From: Tomitella biformata AHU 1821
GTDB lineage: Bacteria > Actinomycetota > Actinomycetes > Mycobacteriales > Mycobacteriaceae
Assembly: GCF_000524475.1 (NCBI RefSeq)
Contig: NZ_BAVQ01000003.1
Span: 310,001 to 374,000 of the forward strand
DNA: 64,000 bases
Direction of reading: 5' to 3'
The position numbers were made by a program, and so were the translations under genes. Below, one piece after another: positions 27,653 to 37,306 of this stretch. The notes beneath the pieces are model-generated. The model was not told where the DNA came from, did no database searches, and saw nothing but the letters and a program-made list of their open reading frames with translations. The number at the start of each line of letters is the position of its first letter. Within the stretch, counting starts at the first letter, position 1.

Positions 27653-30366
27653 CACTTGCCACCCAGCTCTGCCAGGCGCGCGGTGAGCCGCTCGACCTCT
27701 TCGCCCGCCAGGGTCTGGCGGGCCTTGATCTTGTCGACGACGACGTCGGGCGCCTTCGCCAAGAACGCCTCGTTGGCCAACTTCGCGGCGGTGCCCTCGA
27801 GCTCTTTCTCCGCGGCGGCGAGGTCCTTCGTCATGCGGCGCTTCTCCGCCTCGACGTCGACCGTGCCGGAGGTGTCCAGATCGACGACGATCGTCGCGCT
27901 CGTCAACCGCACCTCGACCGAGGCGCTGGCCTCGAAGCCCTCCTCCTCGACGGTGACGCGGACCAGCGAGCGGATCGCATCCGCATGGGCGCCCAGGCCC
28001 GCGGCCTCGAGTCCGCCGAGCCGGGCGGGGACCTTCTGGCTGGGCTTGAGGCCCTGGTCGGAGCGGAAGCGGCGCAGCTCGGTGATGAGCTTCTGCACAT
28101 CCGCGACGCGCTGCGCGGCGGCCTCATCGGTGGCGATGCCGGACGCGGCGGGCCAGTCCGCGACGACGACGGACTCGCCGCCCGCGAGGACCTTCCACAG
28201 CGTCTCGGTGACGAACGGCATCACGGGGTGCAGCATCCGCAGCAGCGCGTCGAGCACGTTGCCGAGCACGGCCCGCGTGGAGACGGCGCGGGGGTCGGAG
28301 AGATCGCCTTCCGGCCCGCCGAACTGGACCTTCGCCAGCTCGAGGTACCAGTCGCACACCTCGTCCCACGCGAAGTGGAACAGAGTCTCGGAGGCCTTGC
28401 CGAACTCGTAGCGGTCGAAGGCGTCATCGACCTGACCGCGGACCTGCTCGAGGCGGTCGAGGATCCACAGGTCGGCGTCGGTCAGCTCCGCGCGGGCGGG
28501 CAGCTCGGCCGGGGCCGCGCCGTTCATCAGCGCGAACTTGGTGGCGTTGAACAGCTTGTTCGCGAAGTTGCGGGAAGATTGCGCGTTGCCCTCGCCGACC
28601 GAAAGGTCCGAGCCGGGGTTCGCGCCGCGGGCCAGGGTGAAGCGCAGCGCGTCCGCGCCGAACTGCTCGACCCAGTCCAGGGGGTCGATGCCATTGCCCT
28701 TGGACTTCGACATCTTGCTGCCGTGCTCGTCGCGGACCAGTCCGTGCAGGAACACGTCCTGGAACGGGATCTGGCCGGCCGGGCCCAGCAGGGCGTCAGT
28801 GCCAGCGTCTTCCTTCGCGACGTACGTGCCGAACATCATCATCCGGGCGACCCAGAAGAACAGGATGTCGTAGCCGGTGACCAGCACGGATGTGGGGTAG
28901 AACTTGGCCAGGTCGGCCGTCGCATCGGGCCAGCCCATCGTGGAGAACGGCCACAGCGCGGACGAGAACCAGGTGTCCAGGACGTCGGGGTCCTGCGTGT
29001 AGCCGTCGGGCGCGGTCTCGCCGGGCGCGAGGCACACGGTCTCGCCCTCGGGGCCGTACCAGATCGGGATGCGGTGGCCCCACCACAGCTGGCGGGAGAT
29101 GCACCAGTCGTGCATGTTGTCGACCCAGTCGAACCAGCGCGGCTCGAGGGAGTTCGGGTGGATGACGGTGTTGCCCTCGCGGACCGCGTCGCCGGAGGCC
29201 TTCGCGAGCTCCTCGACCTTGACCCACCATTGCATCGACAGGCGCGGCTCGATCGGCTCGCCGCTGCGCTCGGAGTGCCCGACGCTGTGCAGGTACGGGC
29301 GCTTCTCCGCCACGAGTCGGCCCTGCTCGGCGAGCGCCTCGCGGACCTTCACTCGCGCCTCGAAGCGGTCCATTCCGTCGAATTGCGTTCCGGTGCCGGT
29401 AATCTCAGCCGTCTTGCCCATGATGGTGGGCATCGGCAGGGAGTGCCGCATGCCCATCTCGAAGTCGTTGGGGTCGTGCGCCGGGGTGATCTTCACGGCG
29501 CCGGTGCCGAACTCAGGGTCGACGTAGTCGTCGGCGATGACCGGGATCTGGCGGTCCTGGAACGGGTGCGCCAGCGTGGTGCCGACGAGGTGCTTATAGC
29601 GCTCATCCTCGGGATGCACCGCGATCGCGGTGTCGCCGAGCATCGTCTCCATGCGGGTGGTCGCGACGACGATGTGCGGCTCGTTATCGTCCAGGGAGCC
29701 GTAGCGGAAGCTGACCAGCTCGCCCTCGACGTCCTCGTACTTGACCTCGATGTCGGAGATCGCGGTCTGCAGCACCGGGGACCAGTTGACCAGGCGCTCG
29801 GCCCGGTAGATCAGGCCCTCGTCGTAGAGACGCTTGAAGATGGTCTGCACGGCGCGCGAGAGGCCCTCGTCGAGGGTGAAGCGCTCGCGGGACCAGTCGA
29901 CGCTGTCGCCCAGCTGGCGCATCTGCTCGCCGATGGCGCCGCCGGACTCGGCCTTCCACTCCCAGACCTTCGCGATGAACTCGTCGCGCGTCAGGTCGTC
30001 GCGGGCGATGCCCTGGGCGGCCAACTGCTTCGCCACGACGGACTGCGTAGCGATGCCCGCGTGGTCCATGCCCGGCAGCCACAGCACCTCGTAGCCCTGC
30101 ATCCGCTTGCGGCGGGCCAGGATGTCCATCAGCGTGTGGTCGAGCGCGTGGCCCATGTGCAGGCTGCCTGTGACGTTGGGCGGCGGCAGCACGATGGAGA
30201 ACGGCGGCTTGTCGCTGGTGGCGTCGGCGGTGAAGTATCCGGCATCCACCCAGCCCTTATAGAGCTCGGCCTCTACCGCCCCCGGTTCCCAACTCTTGGC
30301 CAAGGCGTCGGCGCCGGAGTTGTCGGGCTGGGCGGGCTGAGTCTGATCTGAAGCTGCACTGGTCAC
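27652..30366 (-). CDS. valS: Valine-tRNA ligase
   Basis: The 904-residue class I synthetase charges tRNA-Val. The HIGH-type motif is [15 protein letters not shown] (61-75), the editing domain follows ([18 protein letters not shown] region), and the KMSKS motif is [10 protein letters not shown] near residue 552. The anticodon-binding domain and the C-terminal coiled coil ([20 protein letters not shown]) are present, so the gene is complete. The GTG start is preceded by TAGAAT at six bases, suggesting a leaderless transcript that continues into folC and DUF4233. Confidence 0.98.
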   Translation of the reverse strand: MTSAASDQTQPAQPDNSGADALAKSWEPGAVEAELYKGWVDAGYFTADATSDKPPFSIVLPPPNVTGSLHMGHALDHTLMDILARRKRMQGYEVLWLPGMDHAGIATQSVVAKQLAAQGIARDDLTRDEFIAKVWEWKAESGGAIGEQMRQLGDSVDWSRERFTLDEGLSRAVQTIFKRLYDEGLIYRAERLVNWSPVLQTAISDIEVKYEDVEGELVSFRYGSLDDNEPHIVVATTRMETMLGDTAIAVHPEDERYKHLVGTTLAHPFQDRQIPVIADDYVDPEFGTGAVKITPAHDPNDFEMGMRHSLPMPTIMGKTAEITGTGTQFDGMDRFEARVKVREALAEQGRLVAEKRPYLHSVGHSERSGEPIEPRLSMQWWVKVEELAKASGDAVREGNTVIHPNSLEPRWFDWVDNMHDWCISRQLWWGHRIPIWYGPEGETVCLAPGETAPDGYTQDPDVLDTWFSSALWPFSTMGWPDATADLAKFYPTSVLVTGYDILFFWVARMMMFGTYVAKEDAGTDALLGPAGQIPFQDVFLHGLVRDEHGSKMSKSKGNGIDPLDWVEQFGADALRFTLARGANPGSDLSVGEGNAQSSRNFANKLFNATKFALMNGAAPAELPARAELTDADLWILDRLEQVRGQVDDAFDRYEFGKASETLFHFAWDEVCDWYLELAKVQFGGPEGDLSDPRAVSTRAVLGNVLDALLRMLHPVMPFVTETLWKVLAGGESVVVADWPAASGIATDEAAAQRVADVQKLITELRRFRSDQGLKPSQKVPARLGGLEAAGLGAHADAIRSLVRVTVEEEGFEASASVEVRLTSATIVVDLDTSGTVDVEAEKRRMTKDLAAAEKELEGTAAKLANEAFLAKAPDVVVDKIKARQTLAGEEVERLTARLAELGGK

Positions 30367-30372
30367 CCTGTG

Positions 30373-30378
30373 ATTCTA
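30373..30378 (-). promoter_or_regulatory. Putative -10 box for a leaderless valS transcript
   Basis: Minus-strand TAGAAT, a near-ideal actinobacterial -10, ends six bases before the valS GTG. No Shine-Dalgarno sequence is present. No good -35 is seen at 16-19 bases upstream. Confidence 0.5.
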
Positions 30379-30456
30379 GGCAAGGCGTCCAGCCGGGCCG
30401 ACCCCGCCTGCTCCCGGCACCGTGAACGGGCACCGGAGCCGCGGCCGGCCACACCG

Positions 30457-31086
30457 TCAGTTGCCGCTTCCCGCACCCGAATTGCCGTTGAGCAGACCCT
30501 CGAGCGTCTCGGGATCCACGGAACTGGACAACATGTCCTCCAGCGAGGCGAACTCGACGTCTGCCGGGGCCCGGAGCAGGCCCATGTCACCGGTGTACTT
30601 CTCACACTTGAGGTTGTTCACCGCTGCCTCGTCTTGCAGGTCCAGGGGGCTCACGACCTGCTCGCCCTCTCCCGCGGTGCTCACATCCATCTTCAGGCCG
30701 ACGGTGGTGTCGGGTGCCCACATGTAGAGATTGTCGCCCTCGCGGACCATCTGGATCGGGCCGTCCTCGGATATGCCCTCGAACCGGAAAAACGCTTCAC
30801 CCTGGATGATCATCTTCCCGTCGACCCCGGCCTCGGAGAACTCGCAGACGACGGAGTCCTTGCCGCCCATCGCCCCCTCGAGGAGCTTGCGGTTCTTCTC
30901 GCCGATGGAGTCGTCCGCCCCAGCGCCGTCCTCGGCCACCCCATCCGCGGTCACCGCGTCCTCGACCACCGTGCCCGACGCGGAGTCGCCGCCCCCACTG
31001 GATCCGCAGGCCGCGGTGAAGCCGCCCATCAGAACAGCCGCCCCGACAACCGCCAGGACCTTGCCGGACTTGCCCATCACACGCAT
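30457..31086 (-). CDS. Putative lipoprotein of unknown function
   Basis: The 209-residue protein starts with a basic segment, a hydrophobic stretch (10-22) and a lipobox FTAAC (23-27), so it should be lipidated at Cys27 and anchored outside the membrane. A Gly/Ser linker and acidic region (28-65) precede a folded part with alternating strands (KMIIQGEAFFRFEG ... MVREGDNLYMWAPD), reminiscent of small beta-rich lipoproteins. The start chosen is the ATG at 31086; the frame is open further upstream but without signal-peptide features. I do not recognise the family. It lies between valS and mobA, separated from mobA by 124 bases, and looks monocistronic. Confidence 0.75.
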   Translation of the reverse strand: MRVMGKSGKVLAVVGAAVLMGGFTAACGSSGGGDSASGTVVEDAVTADGVAEDGAGADDSIGEKNRKLLEGAMGGKDSVVCEFSEAGVDGKMIIQGEAFFRFEGISEDGPIQMVREGDNLYMWAPDTTVGLKMDVSTAGEGEQVVSPLDLQDEAAVNNLKCEKYTGDMGLLRAPADVEFASLEDMLSSSVDPETLEGLLNGNSGAGSGN

Positions 31087-31210
31087 TGCCGTGGTTCCCA
31101 CTTGACCGCCTCGTTTTGAATGCACCGCGCCAGCTCCGCCGAGCCGACCGCCCCCAGCCCAACAGTGCGCCGGGTGATCAGCACCATATCCCGCCGGCAG
31201 CCGGGCCAGG

Positions 31211-31786
31211 CTAGTTCGACAACCCACGCGCGCGATCCGCGTCGGCCGCTGTGTTCACGTTGAACGCGGCCACGCTGTCGGCCAAGGCGACGCGCCGCAC
31301 GGTGCGGCCCGCGATCAGGTCCTGGAGCCGGCGCTGCCCCGCCGCGAGCAAGTCCGCCGCGGGCGACGCGAGGCGCGCGCGATAGAGCGCCACCAGGGGC
31401 TCGTCGCGCCCCTCGGCGGTGCCGATAACCGCGTCGACGTCCGCCCGCTCGGCGAGCAGCTGCCTGATCGCCGCCGCGGTCAGCAAGGGAGTGTCGGTCG
31501 CGGCGGCGAACGCCCACTCGAAACCCGCTGCCCGCGCCGCCGCGAGCCCGGTGGCGAGACCGCGCAGCGGCCCCTGATCAGGCACCGGGTCTCGGACGAT
31601 GCCGGCGGCGACGGCGGGCAGCTGTTGACCGGGCGCGGCCACCACGATCACGTGCGGCAGCACCACGCGGAGCATCGCCACGACCGTCTCGAGCATCGTG
31701 GACTCGCCCCACGGCAGCGTCGCCTTGTCCACGCCCATCCGTGTGGAGCGCCCGCCGGCGAGCACGATCCCGCAGACGTCCGTCAC
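31211..31786 (-). CDS. mobA: Molybdenum cofactor guanylyltransferase-like NTP transferase
   Basis: The 191-residue protein begins with the MobA nucleotide-binding motif LAGGRSTRMGVDKATL (9-24) and has the later FAAATDTPLLTAAAI block. MobA attaches GMP to molybdopterin to make the bis-MGD cofactor used by DMSO-reductase-family enzymes such as the FdhF-type protein encoded just beyond. The GTG start overlaps the stop of the upstream GNAT gene by four bases. M. tuberculosis Rv2453c is the positional counterpart. A related CMP/CTP transferase role cannot be excluded, but the fdhF-fdhD context favours MobA. Confidence 0.85.
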   Translation of the reverse strand: MTDVCGIVLAGGRSTRMGVDKATLPWGESTMLETVVAMLRVVLPHVIVVAAPGQQLPAVAAGIVRDPVPDQGPLRGLATGLAAARAAGFEWAFAAATDTPLLTAAAIRQLLAERADVDAVIGTAEGRDEPLVALYRARLASPAADLLAAGQRRLQDLIAGRTVRRVALADSVAAFNVNTAADADRARGLSN

Positions 31787-32400
31787 CGCGGTTCGCGCCA
31801 CATCGTCCACAGGGATGGGCCGCCTGGCAGCGCGATCTCTTGGACGACCTGGAACCCGAAGCGCTCGTAGAACGGGATGTTGGCGTGCTTGGAGGACTCG
31901 AGATACGCCGGGAGGCCCGCCCCGTCGCACTTGTCCATCCGGGATTGGAGCAGCGCCTTGCCGAAGCCGCCGCCGCGTCCGGCCGGGTCGGTGCCGATTG
32001 CCGAGAGGTACCAGTGCGGGGTGTTCGGGTGCACCGAGTCGAGGGCCTTGTCCATCGCCTGCCCCCGGCGGGCATAGCGGCCGAGGGCGCGCGTCATCCC
32101 GGGCAGCATCCGGATCTTCGCCACCAGCGACGGCTCCCAGCCATGCGGCGGATCCCAGGCCGCCGCGCCCATCACCCGGCCGGCGGCGTCCCGGGTGACC
32201 TCGGCCCCGCCACCGGCGAGGTGGTGGTGGCGCAGTTGCGTCGCGAACATCCGCTCGAGGCTGCGCAGTCGGGTGCGCGGGTCCGGCAGCATCCACGACA
32301 TCGCGGGATCGTCGTCAAAGGCCATCGCCAGCACACGCGCGGCGGCGGGAATCTCCGAAGTGCGGAGAGGACTCGGCTGGGGGGAGGACTTTGGGGTCAC
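31783..32400 (-). CDS. GNAT family N-acetyltransferase
   Basis: The 205-residue protein has the GNAT fold with the acetyl-CoA loop GTDPAGRGGGFGKALL (about 138-153) and the C-terminal FYERFGFQVV block typical of small-molecule acetyltransferases. The substrate is unknown. It is the first gene of a two-gene minus-strand unit with mobA (GTGA overlap) and is divergent from fdhF across 77 bases, so it may share regulation with the molybdoenzyme module. The start is GTG at 32398-32400. Confidence 0.8.
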   Translation of the reverse strand: MTPKSSPQPSPLRTSEIPAAARVLAMAFDDDPAMSWMLPDPRTRLRSLERMFATQLRHHHLAGGGAEVTRDAAGRVMGAAAWDPPHGWEPSLVAKIRMLPGMTRALGRYARRGQAMDKALDSVHPNTPHWYLSAIGTDPAGRGGGFGKALLQSRMDKCDGAGLPAYLESSKHANIPFYERFGFQVVQEIALPGGPSLWTMWREPR

Positions 32401-32477
32401 CCGTCCAGCTTGGCACGGTCGCCGCCTCTCAGAAAGTGATAGCTGCTATTTTTGGCAAAAAGGGCCAAGATGGTGCA

Positions 32478-34823
32478 ATGACGTGGAATGGTCCCCAGGA
32501 AGATATTGACGAGTCCCAGCTCAAGGTCACTGGCGCGAAGGAGTGGGCCGCAGGCGTGACCGCGGTCGGCGTGTCCATGAAACGCGACCTCGAGCAGATG
32601 GGGCCGGTCCGCACTGCCCGCACCCTGCTGCGGCTCAACCAGCGCGACGGTTTCGACTGCCCGGGCTGCGCATGGCCGGAGACCCTCGGCGGCCGCAAGA
32701 TCGCCGAGTTCTGCGAAAACGGCGCGAAGGCCGTCGCGGAGGAGGCCACCCGCCGCCGCGTGCGCCCGTCGTTCTTCGAGGAGCACTCCATCGAGGAGCT
32801 CCGCGGCAAGACCGACTATTGGCTGGGCCAGCAGGGTCGCATCACCCACCCGATGGTGCTGCGCGCTGGCGCGAGCCACTACGTCCCCATCTCCTGGCCC
32901 GCGGCGTTCACGATGATCGCCGACGAGCTCAAGGCGCTCGACAGCCCGGACGAGGCGCTCTTCTACACCTCCGGCCGCACTAGCAACGAGGCCGCGTACC
33001 TCTACCAGCTGCTCGTGCGCAGCTACGGCACGAACAACCTTCCGGACTGCTCCAACATGTGCCATGAGTCCTCCGGCACCGCGCTCACCGACTCGCTGGG
33101 CATCGGCAAGGGCTCCGTCACCGTCGACGACGTTGAGAACGCCGACCTGATCGTCATCGCCGGCCAGAACCCGGGCACCAACCACCCCCGCATGCTCTCC
33201 GTGTTGGAGGCCGCGAAGGGCAAGGGCGCCGAGATCATCGCCATCAACCCGCTGCCTGAGGCCGGGCTGATCCGATTCAAGGACCCACAGAAGGTCAAGG
33301 GCGTGCTCGGCCGCGGCACTCCCCTGTCCGACCAGTTCCTGCAGGTGCGCCTCGGCGGCGACCTCGCGCTGTTCCAGGGTGTCGGCCGCATCCTCATCGA
33401 GGCCGAGGACGCGAACCCCGGCACCGTGCTGGACCGCGACTTCATCGAATCGCACTGCGCCGGCTACGAGGAGTACGCCGCGCACATGCGGGCGGTGGAC
33501 TTCGACGCCGTGCAGGAGGGCACCGGCCTGACGCTGCCCCAGATCCGCGGGCTGGCCGACGCGCTGATGCGGTCCAAGCGCACCATCTTCTGCTGGGCGA
33601 TGGGCCTGACCCAGCACGCCGACGCGGTGAACACCATCAACGAGGCCGTCAACCTGCTGCTGCTGCGCGGGATGATCGGCAAGCCGGGCGCCGGGGTGTG
33701 CCCCGTGCGCGGGCACTCCAACGTGCAGGGCGACCGCACGATGGGCATCTGGGAGCAGATGCCCGACGAGTTCCACGACGCGCTCGACGCCGAGTTCACC
33801 ATCACGACCCCGCGCGCGCACGGCTACGACACGGTCCAGGCGATCCGGGCCATGCGCGACGGCAAGGCGTCGGTGTTCATCGGCATGGGCGGCAACTTCG
33901 CGTCCGCGACGCCCGACACCGCCGTGACCGAGGACGGGCTGCGCCAGTGCGCGCTGACGGTGCAGATCTCCACCAAGCTCAACCGCAGCCACGTGGTGCA
34001 CGGCCGCACCGCACTGATCCTGCCGACGTTGGGCCGCACCGAGCGGGACAGCCAGGCCAGCGGCGACCAGCAGGTCTCCGTCGAGGACTCGATGTCGATG
34101 GTGCATCTCTCCCGCGGGCGCCTCGACCCGGCCAGCCCCTACCTGCGCAGCGAGGTCTCGATCGTCGCCCGTCTCGCCATCGCCCTGCTCGGCCCTGACC
34201 ACCCCGCGCCCTGGGCCCAGTTCGAGGATGACTACGACGCTATCCGCGACTCCATCTCGCGCGTCGTCCCCGGCTTCGATGACTTCAACACGCGGGTGCG
34301 CCAGCCCGACGGCTTCGTGCTGCCCAACCCGCCGCGCGATGCCCGCGAGTTCCACACCCACACGGGCAAGGCGAACTTCACGACCAGCCCCATGGACTGG
34401 GTGCGCACCCCCAAGGGCCGCGTCATCCTGCAGACGATGCGCAGCCACGACCAGTACAACACCACCATCTACGGCCTGGAGGACCGCTACCGCGGGATCA
34501 GCGGCGGCCGCAGGGTGGTCTTCGTCAACGCCGAGGACATCGCCGAGTTGGGCTTGGCCGACGGTCAGCTGGTCGACTTGGTCTCCGAGTGGGAGATTCC
34601 CAACCCCGACGGCGCCGGCACACACATGGAGGAGCGGCGGGTCCACGAGTTCCGAGTCGTCGAGTACTCCACCCCGCGGGGCAATGCCGCCGCCTACTAC
34701 CCGGAGACCAATCCCCTGGTCCCTCTCGACCATGTGGCGGCGCGGTCCAATACCCCGGTCTCCAAGGCCGTGGTAGTCCGTCTTGAGCCCTCCATGCCTG
34801 GGCCCTCCACGCAGGTCGGCTAG
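32478..34823 (+). CDS. fdhF: FdhF/YdeP family molybdopterin oxidoreductase
   Basis: The 781-residue protein belongs to the formate-dehydrogenase-alpha-like branch (YdeP, M. tuberculosis Rv2900c). Near the N-terminus only FDCPGC (59-64) is seen, so a complete Fe4S4 motif as in classical FdhF is not obvious. NMCHESSG (193-200) places Cys195 where the molybdenum-ligand residue of related enzymes lies; there is no in-frame UGA, so no selenocysteine. Further cofactor-binding blocks are GQNPGTNHPRM and RGHSNVQGDRTMG. Whether formate is the real substrate is open; YdeP-type proteins have been tied to acid resistance. I chose the ATG at 32478. It is followed with no gap by fdhD. Confidence 0.88.
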   Translation: MTWNGPQEDIDESQLKVTGAKEWAAGVTAVGVSMKRDLEQMGPVRTARTLLRLNQRDGFDCPGCAWPETLGGRKIAEFCENGAKAVAEEATRRRVRPSFFEEHSIEELRGKTDYWLGQQGRITHPMVLRAGASHYVPISWPAAFTMIADELKALDSPDEALFYTSGRTSNEAAYLYQLLVRSYGTNNLPDCSNMCHESSGTALTDSLGIGKGSVTVDDVENADLIVIAGQNPGTNHPRMLSVLEAAKGKGAEIIAINPLPEAGLIRFKDPQKVKGVLGRGTPLSDQFLQVRLGGDLALFQGVGRILIEAEDANPGTVLDRDFIESHCAGYEEYAAHMRAVDFDAVQEGTGLTLPQIRGLADALMRSKRTIFCWAMGLTQHADAVNTINEAVNLLLLRGMIGKPGAGVCPVRGHSNVQGDRTMGIWEQMPDEFHDALDAEFTITTPRAHGYDTVQAIRAMRDGKASVFIGMGGNFASATPDTAVTEDGLRQCALTVQISTKLNRSHVVHGRTALILPTLGRTERDSQASGDQQVSVEDSMSMVHLSRGRLDPASPYLRSEVSIVARLAIALLGPDHPAPWAQFEDDYDAIRDSISRVVPGFDDFNTRVRQPDGFVLPNPPRDAREFHTHTGKANFTTSPMDWVRTPKGRVILQTMRSHDQYNTTIYGLEDRYRGISGGRRVVFVNAEDIAELGLADGQLVDLVSEWEIPNPDGAGTHMEERRVHEFRVVEYSTPRGNAAAYYPETNPLVPLDHVAARSNTPVSKAVVVRLEPSMPGPSTQVG

Positions 34824-35642
34824 ATGGGCCGGATCACCGCCCGCCGAAAGGTCACTCGCTACACCGACCACGGCGCCACCATCCGCGAGGATCACCTCGC
34901 GGTGGAGGAGCCGATGCAGATCCGCATCGGCTCTGAGCCCCTCGCCGTGACCATGCGCACCCCGGGCCACGACATCGACCTGGTGCATGGGTTCCTGCTC
35001 GCCGAGGGCATCGTCACCGCCCGCGAAGAGATCCGCGAGGTCCGCTACTGCGCCGGCGCGGACGTGGACGGTGTCAACACCTACAACGTGTTGGAGGTGC
35101 ACCTCGACGGCCCGGCGTCGGCGCGCGAGCGGCGCCAGCGCAACTTCCTCGCGAACTCCGCGTGCGGCGTCTGCGGCACGTCGTCGATCGACGAGGTCGA
35201 GCGGACCAGCTCGCACTCCCCCGCCGACGACCCCGTCACCGTGGACCACCGACTGCTGTTGGCGTTGCCGGACCGTCTCCGGAGCCACCAGAGGATCTTC
35301 GACTCCACCGGCGGGCTGCACGCCGCGGGCCTGTTCACCGCGGCCGGCGACCTGGTCGCCGCGCGGGAGGACGTCGGCCGGCACAACGCCGTGGACAAGA
35401 CGCTCGGCTGGGCGTTGAAGGAGGGCCGGGTCCCGCTGACGGGCTCGATGCTGATGCTCAGCGGGCGCGCCTCATTCGAGCTGGTGCAGAAGGCCTCGAT
35501 GGCGGGCGTCGCGGTGGTCGTCGCAGTGTCGGCACCCTCGTCGCTGGCGGTGGAGCTGGCCGAGCGGTCAGGGATCACCCTCGTCGGCTTCGTGCGCGGC
35601 TCGAGCCTGAACGTCTACAGCCGGCCGGACCGCGTCCTCTAG
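34824..35642 (+). CDS. fdhD: Formate dehydrogenase accessory sulfurtransferase FdhD
   Basis: The 272-residue protein delivers sulfur from a cysteine desulfurase to the bis-MGD cofactor before insertion into formate-dehydrogenase-type enzymes. The signature SACGVCGTSS (112-121) carries the two catalytic cysteines, 114 and 117, and FDSTGGLHAAGLF and DVGRHNAVDK are conserved. Its ATG follows the fdhF stop directly, without a spacer, so the two are translated together. It converges on clpX with a long inverted repeat between. Confidence 0.94.
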   Translation: MGRITARRKVTRYTDHGATIREDHLAVEEPMQIRIGSEPLAVTMRTPGHDIDLVHGFLLAEGIVTAREEIREVRYCAGADVDGVNTYNVLEVHLDGPASARERRQRNFLANSACGVCGTSSIDEVERTSSHSPADDPVTVDHRLLLALPDRLRSHQRIFDSTGGLHAAGLFTAAGDLVAAREDVGRHNAVDKTLGWALKEGRVPLTGSMLMLSGRASFELVQKASMAGVAVVVAVSAPSSLAVELAERSGITLVGFVRGSSLNVYSRPDRVL

Positions 35643-35655
35643 CGCCCGTCAAACG

Positions 35656-35723
35656 AGTTCGCTCCAGCTGTTCGACTCCGCTGCGATTGCAAGGGCGGCG
35701 GACTCAAATACCTGGAGCGAACT
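35656..35723. terminator. Nested inverted repeat between convergent fdhD and clpX
   Basis: Outer arms of 12 bases pair perfectly (35656-35667 and 35712-35723, AGTTCGCTCCAG). Inside, GACTCCGCTGC and GCGGCGGACTC can pair with one mismatch and one wobble. No U-tract is present. Its place between two convergent stop codons suggests a bidirectional terminator. Confidence 0.65.
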
Positions 35724-35743
35724 AGCGGTATCGACGCGGGAGG

Positions 35744-37021
35744 CTAGGCGCTCTTCTCCTGGCGCTCGTCGTCCGCCGCGCGGGGCACGATGGTTGGGTT
35801 CACGTTGTCGCGCACCGTCTCGCCGGTCACGACAACCTTGGCGACGTCGTCGCGGCCGGGAATGTCGTACATCACGGGGAGCAGGACCTCCTCCATGATC
35901 GCGCGCAGGCCGCGGGCGCCGGTACCCCGCAGGATCGCCTGGTCAGCGACGGCATCGAGCGCGTCGTCGGTGAACTCCAGCTCCACGTCGTCCATGTCGA
36001 ACATCCGGACATACTGCTTGACCAGCGCGTTCTTCGGCTCGGACAGGATCTTGACCAGCGATTCCTTGTCCAGGTTCGTCACCGAGGCGATGACCGGCAG
36101 CCGGCCGATGAACTCGGGGATCAGGCCGAACTTGATCAGGTCCTCCGGCATGACGTCGGCAAAGCGGTCGACCTTGTCCATCTCGGACTTCGAGCGGACC
36201 TCCGCGCCGAAGCCGATGCCGGTGCTGCCCGCGCGGTCGGCCACGATCTTGTCGAGCCCCGCGAACGCGCCGGCGACGATGAACAGCACATTCGTCGTGT
36301 CGATCTGGATGAATTCCTGGTGCGGGTGCTTGCGCCCGCCCTGCGGCGGGACGCTGGCCTGCGTGCCCTCGAGGATCTTCAGCAGCGCCTGCTGCACGCC
36401 CTCGCCGGACACGTCGCGGGTGATCGACGGGTTCTCCGACTTGCGGGCGATCTTGTCGACCTCGTCGATGTAGATGATGCCGTGCTCGGCCCGCTTGACG
36501 TCATAGTCCGCGGCCTGGATCAGCTTGAGCAGGATGTTCTCAACGTCCTCGCCCACGTAGCCGGCTTCGGTGAGCGCGGTGGCGTCGGCGATCGCGAACG
36601 GCACGTTCAGCATCTTCGCCATGGTCTGCGCCAGGTACGTCTTGCCGCAGCCGGTGGGGCCGAGCATCAAGATGTTGGACTTGGCCAGCTCGACCGTCTC
36701 GCCCTTGACGTCGCGGAACTTGTCGGTGGCCTGGATGCGCTTGTAGTGGTTGTAGACAGCCACGGCGAGGGTCCGTTTGGCGGTGTCCTGGCCGATGACG
36801 TACTTCTCCAGGAATCCGTGGATCTCCGAGGGCTTGGGCAGCTCGTCGAGCTTGACGTCGTTGGTCTCCGCCAGCTCTTCCTCGATGATCTCGTTGCACA
36901 GGTCGATGCACTCATCACAGATGTAGACGCCGGGCCCAGCGATCAGCTTCTTGACCTGCTTCTGACTTTTGCCACAGAAGGAGCACTTGAGCAAATCGCC
37001 ACCATCACCGATGCGTGCCAT
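35744..37021 (-). CDS. clpX: ATP-dependent Clp protease ATP-binding subunit ClpX
   Basis: The 425-residue AAA+ unfoldase has the N-terminal zinc-binding domain (Cys13, 16, 35, 38), Walker A GPTGCGKT (121-128), Walker [10 protein letters not shown] and the IGF loop in STGIGFGAE that docks into ClpP. It feeds substrates to ClpP1P2 encoded just upstream. I chose the ATG at 37021 because GGGAGA lies nine bases before it; seven extra in-frame residues upstream are not typical. A 285-base gap with a hairpin separates it from clpP2, so it likely has its own promoter. Confidence 0.98.
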   Translation of the reverse strand: MARIGDGGDLLKCSFCGKSQKQVKKLIAGPGVYICDECIDLCNEIIEEELAETNDVKLDELPKPSEIHGFLEKYVIGQDTAKRTLAVAVYNHYKRIQATDKFRDVKGETVELAKSNILMLGPTGCGKTYLAQTMAKMLNVPFAIADATALTEAGYVGEDVENILLKLIQAADYDVKRAEHGIIYIDEVDKIARKSENPSITRDVSGEGVQQALLKILEGTQASVPPQGGRKHPHQEFIQIDTTNVLFIVAGAFAGLDKIVADRAGSTGIGFGAEVRSKSEMDKVDRFADVMPEDLIKFGLIPEFIGRLPVIASVTNLDKESLVKILSEPKNALVKQYVRMFDMDDVELEFTDDALDAVADQAILRGTGARGLRAIMEEVLLPVMYDIPGRDDVAKVVVTGETVRDNVNPTIVPRAADDERQEKSA

Positions 37022-37237
37022 GTTCGACGTCTCCCACTTCACTAGTTCACAACTGCTCTAGTTCGCCATTGGATCTATCTCGCGCCCGCCCGGGGCCCCT
37101 TGGATTGCCTCCACAGACTCATCCCGGTGTCCTGACGACGGTACCCGCTCCCGCCGCACTCGGTCGGGATTCGACGGCCGAGTCGGTCCCCGGCACGTCC
37201 GCCAGCGCCCGGCCAGCAACACTGGCCCCAGACGCCA

Positions 37238-37285
37238 CATCGCCGGCCTACCCCGCCAGTTTCCTGGCGGACGGGGCCGGCGATG
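37238..37285 (-). terminator. Hairpin after clpP2
   Basis: CATCGCCGG (37238-37246) pairs with CCGGCGATG (37277-37285), and inside CCCC/GGGG and GCCAG/CTGGC pairs close on a TTTC loop. It begins 22 bases after the clpP2 stop on the minus strand and probably ends the clpP1P2 message before clpX. Confidence 0.65.
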
Positions 37286-37306
37286 CAGCCGCACTGACGA
37301 GAGGTC

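Noticed and set aside
27634-30351. 905-codon plus-strand open frame antisense to valS
   Set aside because: valS is certain from its HIGH and KMSKS motifs; the antisense frame has no ribosome-binding site or recognisable domain.
32478-34823. Selenocysteine-type formate dehydrogenase
   Set aside because: No in-frame UGA and no SECIS-like context; a Cys (residue 195) is at the likely ligand position.
32397-35384. Very long open frame antisense to fdhF-fdhD (995 codons)
   Set aside because: It mirrors the coding strand of two well-recognised genes and its product is His/Arg/Val-rich low-similarity sequence. Long antisense frames are expected at this GC content.
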